Of a DNA stretch of 64,000 bases, positions 55,101 to 64,000 are shown in pieces. The translations under genes were made by a program, and so were the position numbers. Source of the DNA: Nematostella vectensis (Eukaryota; Cnidaria; Anthozoa; Actiniaria; Edwardsiidae); NCBI RefSeq assembly GCF_932526225.1, contig NC_064034.1:18786927-18850926 (forward strand), given 5' to 3'. A model generated the notes under the pieces. It was given only the letters and a program-made list of their open reading frames with translations. It made no database searches and had not been told where the DNA came from. Position 1 is the first letter of the stretch; each line of letters opens with the position of its first letter.

Positions 55101-57740
55101 ATTCTTGTTTTTGGGGTTTCAGGTTTCCTGTGTTGAGTAAACAAGCTCTTTTTTTTTGGGGGGGGGGGATCCTGAACAACAAAAAAACACACAGGAGCAC
55201 CGGCTTGCAGGCTTTGTATTTTTCTATTCTGCTGTGTATATCTTTATCATGCTTGATATGCATAATATGATCACACAGTATAGAATTATTTAGTGGTGGT
55301 CCTATAGAGAGTGATGGTGACAATGATAATTTTTAGGGTACAGTATGCTGTATCTGATGATAATAATGGTTGACTGTGATAGCTATGGATTATATTGGTG
55401 ATAATAGAAGGGCTTCTGGAATTACGCGCTTGTGCGGAAGCGCGTAATTCGGCTTTCTCCGCGTAATCCGCGTAAACCACAAATTTCCGCGTAATCCTGC
55501 GTAATTTGGCTAAATTTTGAAAGACAAAACATTTAAGTGCACAGCTGGTGTGTTCTTTTAGGGTTCTTACCTCTATTTCTCGTAAAAAAAGAGAGATATT
55601 CTTCGTAAGAGTGAACTGAATTCAAAACAAATAAAATGACTAGGTGTTCTTTGCTAAACTGCGAAGGCCTAGTACTAATGATAAGTTATTTCGTGCTTTC
55701 CTTAGGTAGAAAATGTAGTTTGGGCGTAACAGTTGATATTCCGTGTAATTTAGCGCTTAATTCAGTAAAGAATCCTGCAAAATTTTGAATTTTTAAAGAA
55801 TCATGTATTGCAAAATACCGCATAATTTAGCGCATAATTATTGATTTTCCGCGTAATTTAGCAAAGAATCCCGTGTAATTTTGAGTTTTTTTTCGTAATT
55901 CCAGAAGCCCTGTAATAGAGATAGTGATTGTGGTGATGAAGATGCTGATAAAGATGACGATGATTACAGGGTCCTGAAGGGATAAAAAAGAATCCAGGAT
56001 TAACCCTTACTTTAGATTTGTCAAAAACAGGGGCTGGGAAGATGGAATTTGTGAACATTTAAGCTTTAAGAAAAACATTATGATTTAGTTTCCCTCCTTC
56101 AGGACCCTGCAAGTTTTGTATGGTGATGGCCATTATGACTGTGACGATTATTTATTGTGATTATAATACCATGTAATTCTGATGATGATAGTATGTTAAT
56201 TATTGTGATGATGATGATAATCCTAAAGAGCAGCTTATGGTTTTTTGATGTTTGTCACCAGGGCTGATCTCCCATCTATTCAGCAAAGTCACATCGCCAT
56301 GTCCCGCCTGAGACATGCCACTAATCTAGGGAGAACTCTACAGGGGACTCACCTTGTTGTCCTTATACTCTCACCTGTCAAGACTGTGAGTTGTACCTAC
56401 CCTTATGTAGTTATTTTTTCATGATTATAATGATAATGATGAATAAGTAGAAATTGGTCTTTTTTGTTATTATTTTCCGATAAAACCAAGCAAATAATGA
56501 AATTAGCATGTAGAGCGGTTCTCAAAAACCTGTGAAATACTATTTAGTTTATTTAGTACTAAAATACACTGTAATGTATTTGTTCTCTTTTGTTCTGGCT
56601 TGTCTACTGTATTACACTTAAATTTTGTTGCACAGGATTTTGAGAACAACCCTAATTATTTAGTTTATTCATTTAGTTTGAAATATCCTTATTGCTACGT
56701 ACATAAACCGATGTTTGATGGATCTGTTTAACAAATTACAACAGTTTCTGTTTTTTTTTTCTATAAATTTAGTGTGTGAAGCTAAAAAAACAGAAACAAT
56801 AAACTTTCAGTGCAATCTTTAAATCATCCCTTTCCTTTCTTCAGAAAAAGACCAAGAACTCGCTTGAGCTGGGTAGAACTTTTGCTACTTTACTATCTGA
56901 CATTGACTTCAGACAGTCACTCTTAGAAGCTGAGTCCAAGGAGGAATTTGTGGTAAATGTCATATTTTGTCTATACATTGCTGTTTTGACTATTTGGCAT
57001 GTTTAGAGTGATACAATAGCTCAATGGTTGAGCTTTTTCTTTTTCAAATTCAAGTAGTTTTAATCTAGATTTGCTGGCCTGTTGTACCATCCTTTAGTGA
57101 CAACAATTAAGCAGTAGTTAATTCATTCTCATTTATGAACATGTATTTCTTGTTTCAGAAAGTCTTAGCTGAAAGAAAGTCTGATTTGTCTAATAATCGC
57201 AATAAGCCTGAAATAAACAGCAAGCTGGTTCGCTCTGCTTCTAAAGTTGTCTCATCGTTTGCCATTAAACCTGAAGTAAAGGAGCAGGTACATAGGTTGT
57301 TTGTTTCTAATATATTTTTTTAAACCTTTTATAATATACAGTACGCTTTTATATTTATTGTCTAGTTTATTCATGTAAAGTTTGTATGAGAAAATGATAT
57401 GGCAACAAAAAAAAAGTTTTTAATTGGAAAAAAGGTACAGTTGTTAAATTCAATGTTTTCATTGAAGGCAACTATTCAAATGTAAATTAGTCCCAACCAA
57501 TTAATACAAAATGCCCAAATAGTCTTGATCGTAAACCAGAAGAATAGATACAATGCACCAAAAACAATTTAACTCTCAACAATTCAACTCTCTATTTGTC
57601 TTAAAAAAGACTTCTTCAGGGCTTTAATCCCTACCATTGTGTTTTCAATTTCCAGGAAACTAGTACCATGAAGCCTTGTCGAGGGATACGTGATGATTTT
57701 ATGAGAAGGATGCCACATTACTTATCAGATTTCAAAGACG
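52104..57740 (+). CDS. SLC4A11: SLC4-like gene, exons 1-8: N-terminal cytoplasmic domain
   Basis: Residues 1-101 are acidic and Ser/Thr-rich, probably disordered. Residues 102-320 form the SLC4 cytoplasmic fold: [17 protein letters not shown], then [12 protein letters not shown], then [12 protein letters not shown], then [30 protein letters not shown], the last being the usual SLC4 block. Exon 4 (54947-55031) is the least certain. Its frame would meet TAG, but the GTAGGA donor just before it restores phase with exon 5 to read [13 protein letters not shown]. Exon 8 brings the juxtamembrane segment [20 protein letters not shown]. Confidence 0.87.
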
Positions 57741-60700
57741 GTAAGTGGGCTGCCAAAGATATTGCTTCTTCTTTTTTTCTGCATTCTGAATATGTTTATT
57801 TGGTTTAGGTGTTGTGGGTCACCGTACTCTGTTCAAACTTGTATCAACTGTGATATTCCTGTATTTTGCCTGCATCCTGCCCTCTGTTGCATTTGGAGTA
57901 CTCAATAGCAAAAATACCAAAGGAAAAATGGGTAAGCAATTTGATAGGTGCTTTACCATAAGTATTTTTGTGGGAATGTACCTAATCTTAAACTATTTTC
58001 TAAACTTGATTTTTTTCTTTAAGAGCCAGATGTGTCTTATTTTACAAGTCCATAATTTTTGTATATGGTACAGTACATGGAACACCTTTAAATAAAAGCT
58101 CTCCCTGCACATCAGCATTTGGCCACCAATAACTCAATTCAAAGGGGGGAAAGACAGTGGACAAGCATACTGTACTATAATCCAGAGGAGTATATATTTC
58201 ACAGTATTAAAATATTAATAATGTTTTACTATATTTTTACATGATTGTAGATGTACAGAAGGTGCTTGTTTCTCAAGTTTTTGGTGGGCTATTTTTCTCA
58301 TTGCTGGGTGGCCAGCCTTTAATTATATTACTGACCACTGCACCACTGGCGCTATACATTAAAGGTTAGTATTACAGAAGCATAAAGGGACCCTACATAC
58401 CAGGTGCTGTTAGCTGAGATCATACCTACAGTACCGCTCACGAACATAGGGACACTGTTCGCGAAATGTTAGGAACAGTGTTTGCGAAATTCACGAACAG
58501 TGTTCGCGAAATTTGCGAACATATAGACTGTTCGCGAACACGCTGTTCGCGAACAGATGCAAAATAAACGGTTTGACGAACGGTAATGTGTGATCCAGGG
58601 CTTAATAACAGCTGGAACAGCGAGAAGCCATTTATTTGACAAAGACTTGCATTAGACAGAGAATTAGTTTGGGGAATGAATGCCATCTCTTGATATTCCT
58701 TGAAGATTTTCGAATGTGTGTTAACTGCTAGCGAATACTTTTAAACATCGGGAAGCCATTTATTTGACAAAGCAAAGACTTGTATAAACACGGGAGAATT
58801 AGTTTGAGGAGGGAATGCCAATCGCTTGATATTCTTCTAAGATTGTCGAGTGTGTGTTAACTGCTAGCGAATACTTTGAAAAGCGGGAAGCCATTTATTT
58901 GACAAAGCAAAGACTTGTACTAAACACGGGAGAATTAGTTTGAGGAGGGAATGCCAATCGCTTGATTTTCTTCGAAGATTTTCTAAATGTATGAAAACTG
59001 CTAGCGTAGACTTAACAGCAGGAAGCCATTATTTGACAAAGACATGCAATAAACACAGGAGAATTAGTTTGAGGAAGGAACGCCGATCGATCACTTGTAC
59101 TTTTGTACATTTGTACTTTTTTGTGATTTTTCTAAATCATTCAGCACACACACAATTCATTACTAATATTAGAGTTGCATGCCAATAATTAAATATAAGT
59201 AAATATAATTACTCATACAGTTCCTTATACCTTTCAAGATGAAGCCATTAGTTTATTGCTACTGAAATGAACACCCCATTGTACTTTCATTATTTGGTGT
59301 CTGTAGATACCTATGCATGAGGTTGTCAATAGCTGAAAAAGTTAAATTTCCATTACATCTGAATAATTACTTTCTCATTTGCAGTGATTTACACTATTAG
59401 CGAGGACTTTGACCTGGACTTCCTGGCCATGTACACATGTACTGGACTGTGGAATGCATTCTTCCTGGCCGTTTACTCTGTGTTTGGAGTATCGAACCTC
59501 ATGAGATGGTCTACCAGGTACTGCTGGTTGAACAGGGGATCACATGATTTTAACAGACCATCTACATTCATTTCACTATGATAAAAATAATTGGGATCTG
59601 CAGTTCTCCCAATTTTTCTTCCTTATAAGGGTTCTCAGGAGTTGTACAGTAGGTACTGTACAAATGTTCTTAATATTTCTTGTTTCAAAGGTCAACAGAA
59701 GAGATCTTTGCCCTGTTTATCTCCATTGCCTTCACTGTGGATGCTGTCACTAGTATCAAGCAGGGTTAGTAATGACATGTCTCCCTTGAGACTTATCCTT
59801 CATGCATACTGCTGTTATTCATAGTGCAGTGGCTACAATGTAGTTTATTCAGGGATCAAATTACTCTAATATTAATTACTTGGATGTGGGCATCAAATGC
59901 ACTGGTTTTGAAATAAGTTGAAACACCATAAATATTCATTACACCACACAAATTTGATGCAGGAAAGTCAGTAGGTTCTAAGAGCTGGTTGCAATTTTCC
60001 AAGACGTAGTATTCAAAGTCTGCGGCATAGAATTTACTTATCTTCTCTTTTATAGTTTGACTGTTATTGCATTTCTATGACTATTTTTCAGAGCTTACCA
60101 ATCCATACTGCATTGGAGTGCCGTATAGCTCATGTGGAATTTGTGGAGTGGCTGGGAGTGGTAATGTCTCAACAAGTCAGTGCTCGGCTTTTGGCGAGAA
60201 CATGTGCTATTGTTCCAGAGAGGCAGGCACGCTGTACCTACTACTCAGTCTAGGCACGGTACTTTTGGGTGTCACACTCTACAACTTTAAAAAGAGGTAC
60301 ATACATTCTAGAGAAAGCTTCCCCTCAGGCCATAACTTGGGATTTAATTGAATTGTGCAGAAGATGATGTTAACAAAGTCAAATAAACTCATGATAGCAA
60401 AACAAACTATAATATGGGAGTCGTTGTATTCTACCAAGCTAGTTTTATCAAGTACTAACATATATGGTGACACACAGCACTCTCTTCCTAAAGGACTTAA
60501 CTTGTTGTCTGGGATGCTTTTGATGCAGACCCACCAATTCCTTTTTGAGCTATCCAACCTCCAAATAAAAACAGGGAACCACATTAATGATCTCTAGGCA
60601 GCTAATTTAATTTTTCTTGTCCCTTTTTCTTTCAGCCCCTTTCTGGATGCAAACAAGAGGGAAGCTTTGGCAGACTATGCCTTGCCGGTGGCAGTGCTTT

Positions 60701-63700
60701 TTTTCTCTTTCATTGGAACATATTTTTTTAGTGGAGAATCATGTAAGTGAAGTATGTGATGGCTCACATGAAGACAAAGTTTTATGTTATTAGGTCAAAC
60801 TCGCATTTGAATATGATTTGTCAAATATACTAAATAAAATAATACAATCAGTTGGGAATATTATTTATTTGTTTGACTGACAAAGTTTTTATTAGACAAT
60901 ATAAAATACCAGTGAATCGTGAGCACTGATTTGGTGAGAGCTAATCATCAAATTCATATGGAAATTCATCTATTTGTTGAACATTTTATTTGTAGAATAT
61001 GGCCTTATTTATTGGTACTATATACTTTATAAAAGGGAAACAAATACTAGCTCCCAACTCAGTAATGTTCCTTTCTGCTGTATGCAATGATTTGTGATAA
61101 GTATTGTTGTGGTTGTTCTTTGTTCCAGTACACACATTCAAGAGTAGTGGAGAGGTAACTCTAACGCCCTCCTCCTTGTCTTCGCTGTCAGCCGGAGCTG
61201 TGTTTGGAGCCTGTGGTCTTGGTTTCTGTTTGTCCCTACTCTTCTTCATGGATCAGAACATTTCTAGTGCAATGGTTAATAATCCTGGAAACAGGTATTA
61301 AATGAACAAATTCTGTATTGTTTACATGATAGAAAATTCTTTAAATTAACTTTTAAGATCATCCCATTACAGGAGAAACCTTGATGTAGCTATATTAGCC
61401 AACTCCCTCTATAAAACGAAGCTCTTTCAAAATGTGTTTTTCGGGGAAAGGCAAGGTGTGAAATACACTCCCTGCAGATTTATGCATGTCATCCTTACTC
61501 TTTTTTTAAAAAAACTGGTAGCCAAACTGATTTCATAATTGATCATTGTAATAACTAGAAATCTATTTGCCTGAAGTGATGCCACTCTAGGAATATCCAG
61601 CTTAATAGTCTACGGTAACACTTTTTAATATTTCTTTCCTCGTACAGGCTCAAAAAAGGGAGTGCTTTTCACCTAGACCTACTGGTGGTTGCCATAATAA
61701 ATGGCATTTTGTCAGCATTTGGGTTACCATGGATACACGGTGCCCTTCCCCACTCTCCTCTCCACGTCCGTGCACTTGCCGATGTGGAGGAGCGTGTGGA
61801 CCAGGGTCATGTCTTTGACATGTGAGTACGCTGTGTTTTGATATTACACAATTACTGTATTCACCCGCGTATAAGACGCACCCACAAATAAGAAGCACCT
61901 GTGTATGAGACGCACCCACAAATGAGACGCACCCAGAATTTTGGGCTCAAAATAGTAAAAAAGTCAATATTCAAATGTTTAAAACTTGCATTCCGTACTA
62001 CAATAATTCAAGAAAGAAATGCAGCAAAAAGCAAATTTGCTGTTGGTTAGTTAACGATTCAGTAGGATTAAAAGTGTTACCGTGAAGAACAACGCCAGGA
62101 CTGTCCTTTATCTTTGGCATCGTCTTACGTTTGAAAATCATAATTGGTTTCAACTTCGTTCCATCCAAATTATAAATACCTCCGTGTTCGCTAGCGTCAC
62201 CACAGTGGCTAATACCTATACTTGTGAATTTCGAATCACAATCTTTCACCTCTAAATCATATTTCTGTTAATGTCAAGATAAGGTACTGATAAAAATTGC
62301 AAATCGGAGAAACACTTAAGAATGAACTCTCTCTTTGTTTGCACTGTTTCCTAGTTCCAGTAATATTTTCATGAAGAGGATAATTCTTGACATGTCCAGC
62401 TACTATTGGTTACCATATTGTTACTATATTTAGCGGGCACTTAATTTCGCAAAAAAGGATCTGCATTTTTCGTGAGAATTTGCGATTTGGGTTCAAAATT
62501 TACATACATCACACCTGTAGGAGACTATAGTTAAGAATCATAAGTTCTTAATTGTCTTGGTCTTGGTCATCATTAAAAAAAAACGGAAAGGGCATTGAAT
62601 TTTGTGATGTTAAAGTTCTAATATAGGATAGGGTAGAATAGGATTTCGTGGGGCTTAAATGTCGCAAAATTAAAGAGGCCAATAAGGTATTTTGATTAAA
62701 TTTTTTGCTATAGCTTCTCAGTTGTGGCTAATTCCCAATCAGTGTGGCTTATTCCTTTGGCAAGCAACAGTTACTTGGGCCCTCAAGATTCTAGCCACAC
62801 AGAACACACCCTAATTTAGAAGGTCATTTTGGAGGGAAAAAAGTGTGGCTTATTCGTGGGTAAATATGGTAGTTAGTAAGCTACATCTCACAGTCAGGCA
62901 CGTCAAAGGGGAGCAAGCAAAGACCCCCATTTTCCACTCCTCCCCATTCTCAATAAAAAAAAGCAGTTTATTTTAAATGTTTAAATATGGTTGCAAAGCC
63001 CCTCAGCGTATGAGATGGAAATGTGTATCATCTGACTGGTTATGCCTTATGCAGCAGTGCTGTTATTTTTAAGGAAAAATGCAGCAATAATGGACCAAAA
63101 CAATATTAATTTCTCATTTATTCTCACAATTGTATTGCAGCATAGTGAAGGTGCGAGAAACTCGTTTAACTACTCTGATCGCTCACATACTGATCGGCCT
63201 ATCCCTGCTCATGTTGCCAACACCTCTGGACTACATACCCACTGCAGTGCTAGATGGACTTTTCCTCTTTGTGGCTGTCACTTCTCTTGATGATAACCAA
63301 ATGTTTGAGCGGCTGCTACTCTTTGTAACTGAACAGGTACAGTACCAAATCCTTTTAAGGATCTACTAAATGGAAAGCTTTATGGTAGTTTTAAGAAATT
63401 TACAGTCTTGATCATAAACACATATGAAGATTTTTGAAGGGAGAGAAGAATGTGCAAATATTAGAAAAGTTGGCTCTTCTTTCAAGTCACCTTCCAAATG
63501 CCATTAAAATCTTCATCTGCGTCTTTGTGAGTCACCATCCAAATGCCATTAAAATCTTCATCTGCGTCTTTGTGAGTCACCATCCAAATGCCATTAAAAT
63601 CTTCATCTGCGTCTTTGTGAGTCACCATCCAAATGCCTTAATCGCTAAGCACAATGCTCAGGTATTTGCACTTCTTGAAAATAACTGTTTTCTGCTGCAG

Positions 63701-63870
63701 TCTGCCTACCCTCCCAACCATTACATCAGACGTGTGCCGCAGCGCAAGATGCATGCATATACCGGCATGCAGATGCTTCAACTTGGTATACTATGTGGTT
63801 TTGGCTTCAGCCCCATGCCTTACCTGAAGATGGTATTTCCAGTCCTTCTGTTGCTTCTACTCCCAATAAG
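52104..63870 (+). CDS. SLC4A11: SLC4A11-like (BTR1 family) membrane transporter, 3' end outside window
   Basis: Eighteen phase-consistent exons: 52104-52344, 53455-53519, 54230-54437, 54947-55031, 56262-56385, 56845-56952, 57159-57287, 57656-57740, 57809-57931, 58251-58364, 59385-59517, 59691-59764, 60092-60296, 60636-60742, 61129-61294, 61648-61821, 63141-63336, 63701-63870. They give 835 codons; about 50 more are expected beyond the window. The ATG is the first after an in-frame stop at 52071, in context AAAATGG. A cytoplasmic N-terminal domain precedes the SLC4 membrane domain, which carries [18 protein letters not shown] and [19 protein letters not shown]. The latter, with [11 protein letters not shown], points to SLC4A11 rather than to bicarbonate exchangers. 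Vertebrate SLC4A11 is a plasma-membrane protein linked to H+/OH-, ammonia and water movement; its borate role is debated. I see no frameshift. Confidence 0.9.
55409..55911. mobile_element. hAT-like MITE in intron 4 of the SLC4-like gene
   Basis: The ends AGGGCTTCTGGAATTACG and CGTAATTCCAGAAGCCCT are exact inverted repeats of 18 bases. Flanks ATAATAGA and GTAATAGA form an 8-base target duplication with one change. The interior is built from many CGCGTAATTC/CGTAATTTAGC-type words. Confidence 0.85.
55967..56109. mobile_element. 143-bp MITE in intron 4
   Basis: The left end CAGGGTCCTGAAGG and right end CCTTCAGGACCCTG are exact inverted repeats of 14 bases. No clear target duplication. Confidence 0.65.
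57809..63870 (+). CDS. SLC4A11: SLC4-like gene, exons 9-18: membrane domain
   Basis: Exon 9 begins TM1 ([21 protein letters not shown]). Exon 10 has [31 protein letters not shown], the conserved TM2-TM3 core of SLC4 proteins. Exon 11 holds [18 protein letters not shown]. Exon 13 encodes a Cys-rich extracellular loop ([24 protein letters not shown]) with an N-glycosylation sequon NVS, then a helix. Exons 15-18 carry the most conserved stretch. The last visible helix ([14 protein letters not shown]) is interrupted in phase 2 at the GTGAGT donor after 63870. Confidence 0.9.
58430..58562. repeat. Cluster of TGTTCGCGAACA palindromes in intron 10
   Basis: The 12-base perfect palindrome TGTTCGCGAACA occurs twice (58528-58539 and 58547-58558). 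Several imperfect halves (GTGTTCGCGAAAT, GTTTGCGAAAT, TTGCGAACA) lie in the preceding 90 bases. Confidence 0.85.
58620..59095 (+). repeat. Tandem repeat, about 128-135-bp unit, about 3.6 copies
   Basis: GGAAGCCATTTATTTGACAA-like starts occur near 58623, 58751, 58886 and 59020. Each unit continues with GGGAGAATTAGTTTGAGGA, CGCTTGATATTCTTC and AACTGCTAGCGAATAC. It lies within intron 10. Confidence 0.88.
61853..62871 (-). mobile_element. pogo/Tigger-like DNA transposon relic in intron 16
   Basis: The ends are similar in inverted orientation: TACTGTATTCACCCGCGTAT at the left, and the complement of TTCGTGGGTAAATATGGTAG at the right. Inside, on the minus strand near 62020-62260, the peptide [26 protein letters not shown] is typical of the DDE transposase of pogo/Tigger elements. 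The frame is short and decayed, and other transposase parts are missing. CGCACCCACAAATRAGA words repeat three times at the left end. Confidence 0.8.
63494..63640 (+). repeat. Tandem repeat, 45-bp unit, about 3.2 copies, intron 17
   Basis: Unit CCAAATGCCATTAAAATCTT plus CATCTGCGTCTTTGTGAGTCACCAT. Since 45 is a multiple of three, it gives a repeating 15-residue ORF that reads through into exon 18, but the clear acceptor at 63700 and the family alignment place it in the intron. Confidence 0.9.
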
Positions 63871-63885
63871 GTGAGTAATTTTGGG

Positions 63886-63960
63886 CAACTCCCAGGGGGG
63901 AGTACTGGGCTTTTAACACGTTGGGGGTCCCTAGGAAAATACCAAGGATAGAAAATTACA
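63886..63960 (+). mobile_element. Partial MITE end of the GGGGTACTCC family
   Basis: CTCCCAGGGGGGAGTACTGG followed by several A-rich TACC words resembles the left end at 19384. The window ends before a partner end appears. Confidence 0.4.
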
Positions 63961-64000
63961 ACCCCAAAATACCTTGCCCTGAATTTCTAACTGAAAATTT

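Noticed and set aside
63434-63874. Continuous 146-codon ORF joining the 45-bp repeats to SLC4 exon 18
   Set aside because: CTGCTGCAG before 63701 and the phase from exon 17 show that only 63701-63870 is coding.

Overview
The window reads as nuclear DNA of an invertebrate animal, most likely a cnidarian and plausibly a sea anemone. The genes have many exons with GT-AG introns. One secreted protein has the PAN/EGF/fibrinogen-like layout that is common in cnidarians. The AT-rich intergenic DNA is full of small inverted-repeat transposons, trinucleotide microsatellites and retroelements. The species assignment is inference. No prokaryotic operon, CRISPR array or phage was seen.

Layout. 1-7.4 kb: little coding; one short unrecognised ORF (393-902), a broken copy of it (5101-5383), and foldback repeats. 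7480-16990 (+): a six-exon secreted PAN-EGF-fibrinogen-like gene. Its fourth intron holds a 4.8 kb minisatellite of about 130 copies of a 37-bp unit, and its fifth intron holds a hAT-like element eight bases past the splice donor. 17.0-20.3 kb: (ATC)n and two inverted-repeat elements. 20.3-27.7 kb: a nested set. A 5'-truncated non-LTR retrotransposon with a restriction-like endonuclease lies between two (TAA)n tracts, as expected for TAA-targeting R4/Dong-type elements. A full-length Ty3/Gypsy element has inserted into its reverse transcriptase; that element has identical 182-bp LTRs, a 5-bp target duplication and an intact 1351-codon gag-pol.

28-46.4 kb (-): two tandemly duplicated SLC16/monocarboxylate-transporter-like genes, each of four exons (38502-29429 and 46205-41395), plus a stray third copy of the promoter/first-exon end (28439-28665). 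The two units align over flanks and introns, so each serves as the other's empty site. This exposes later insertions in the first unit: a TAA-flanked PIF/Harbinger-like element, an 88-bp miniature element with a 9-bp duplication, and an insertion that replaced the last codons and supplied a new stop and polyadenylation signal. A decayed BEL/Pao element and another RT fragment enlarge intron 1 of that copy.

46.4-52 kb: tandem repeats (144 bp, 13 bp), a palindromic element, remnants of another duplication-unit flank, and a cluster of paired TGACGTCA palindromes. 52104-63870 (+): eighteen exons of an SLC4A11-like (BTR1) membrane transporter. All junctions are phase-consistent, 835 codons are visible, and the 3' end lies outside the window. 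Its introns carry MITEs, a pogo/Tigger-like relic and tandem repeats.

The two transporter families and the secreted protein look like ordinary host genes with no visible joint pathway. The unusual content is the mobile-element archaeology and the intronic minisatellite. I found no convincing new multi-gene system.
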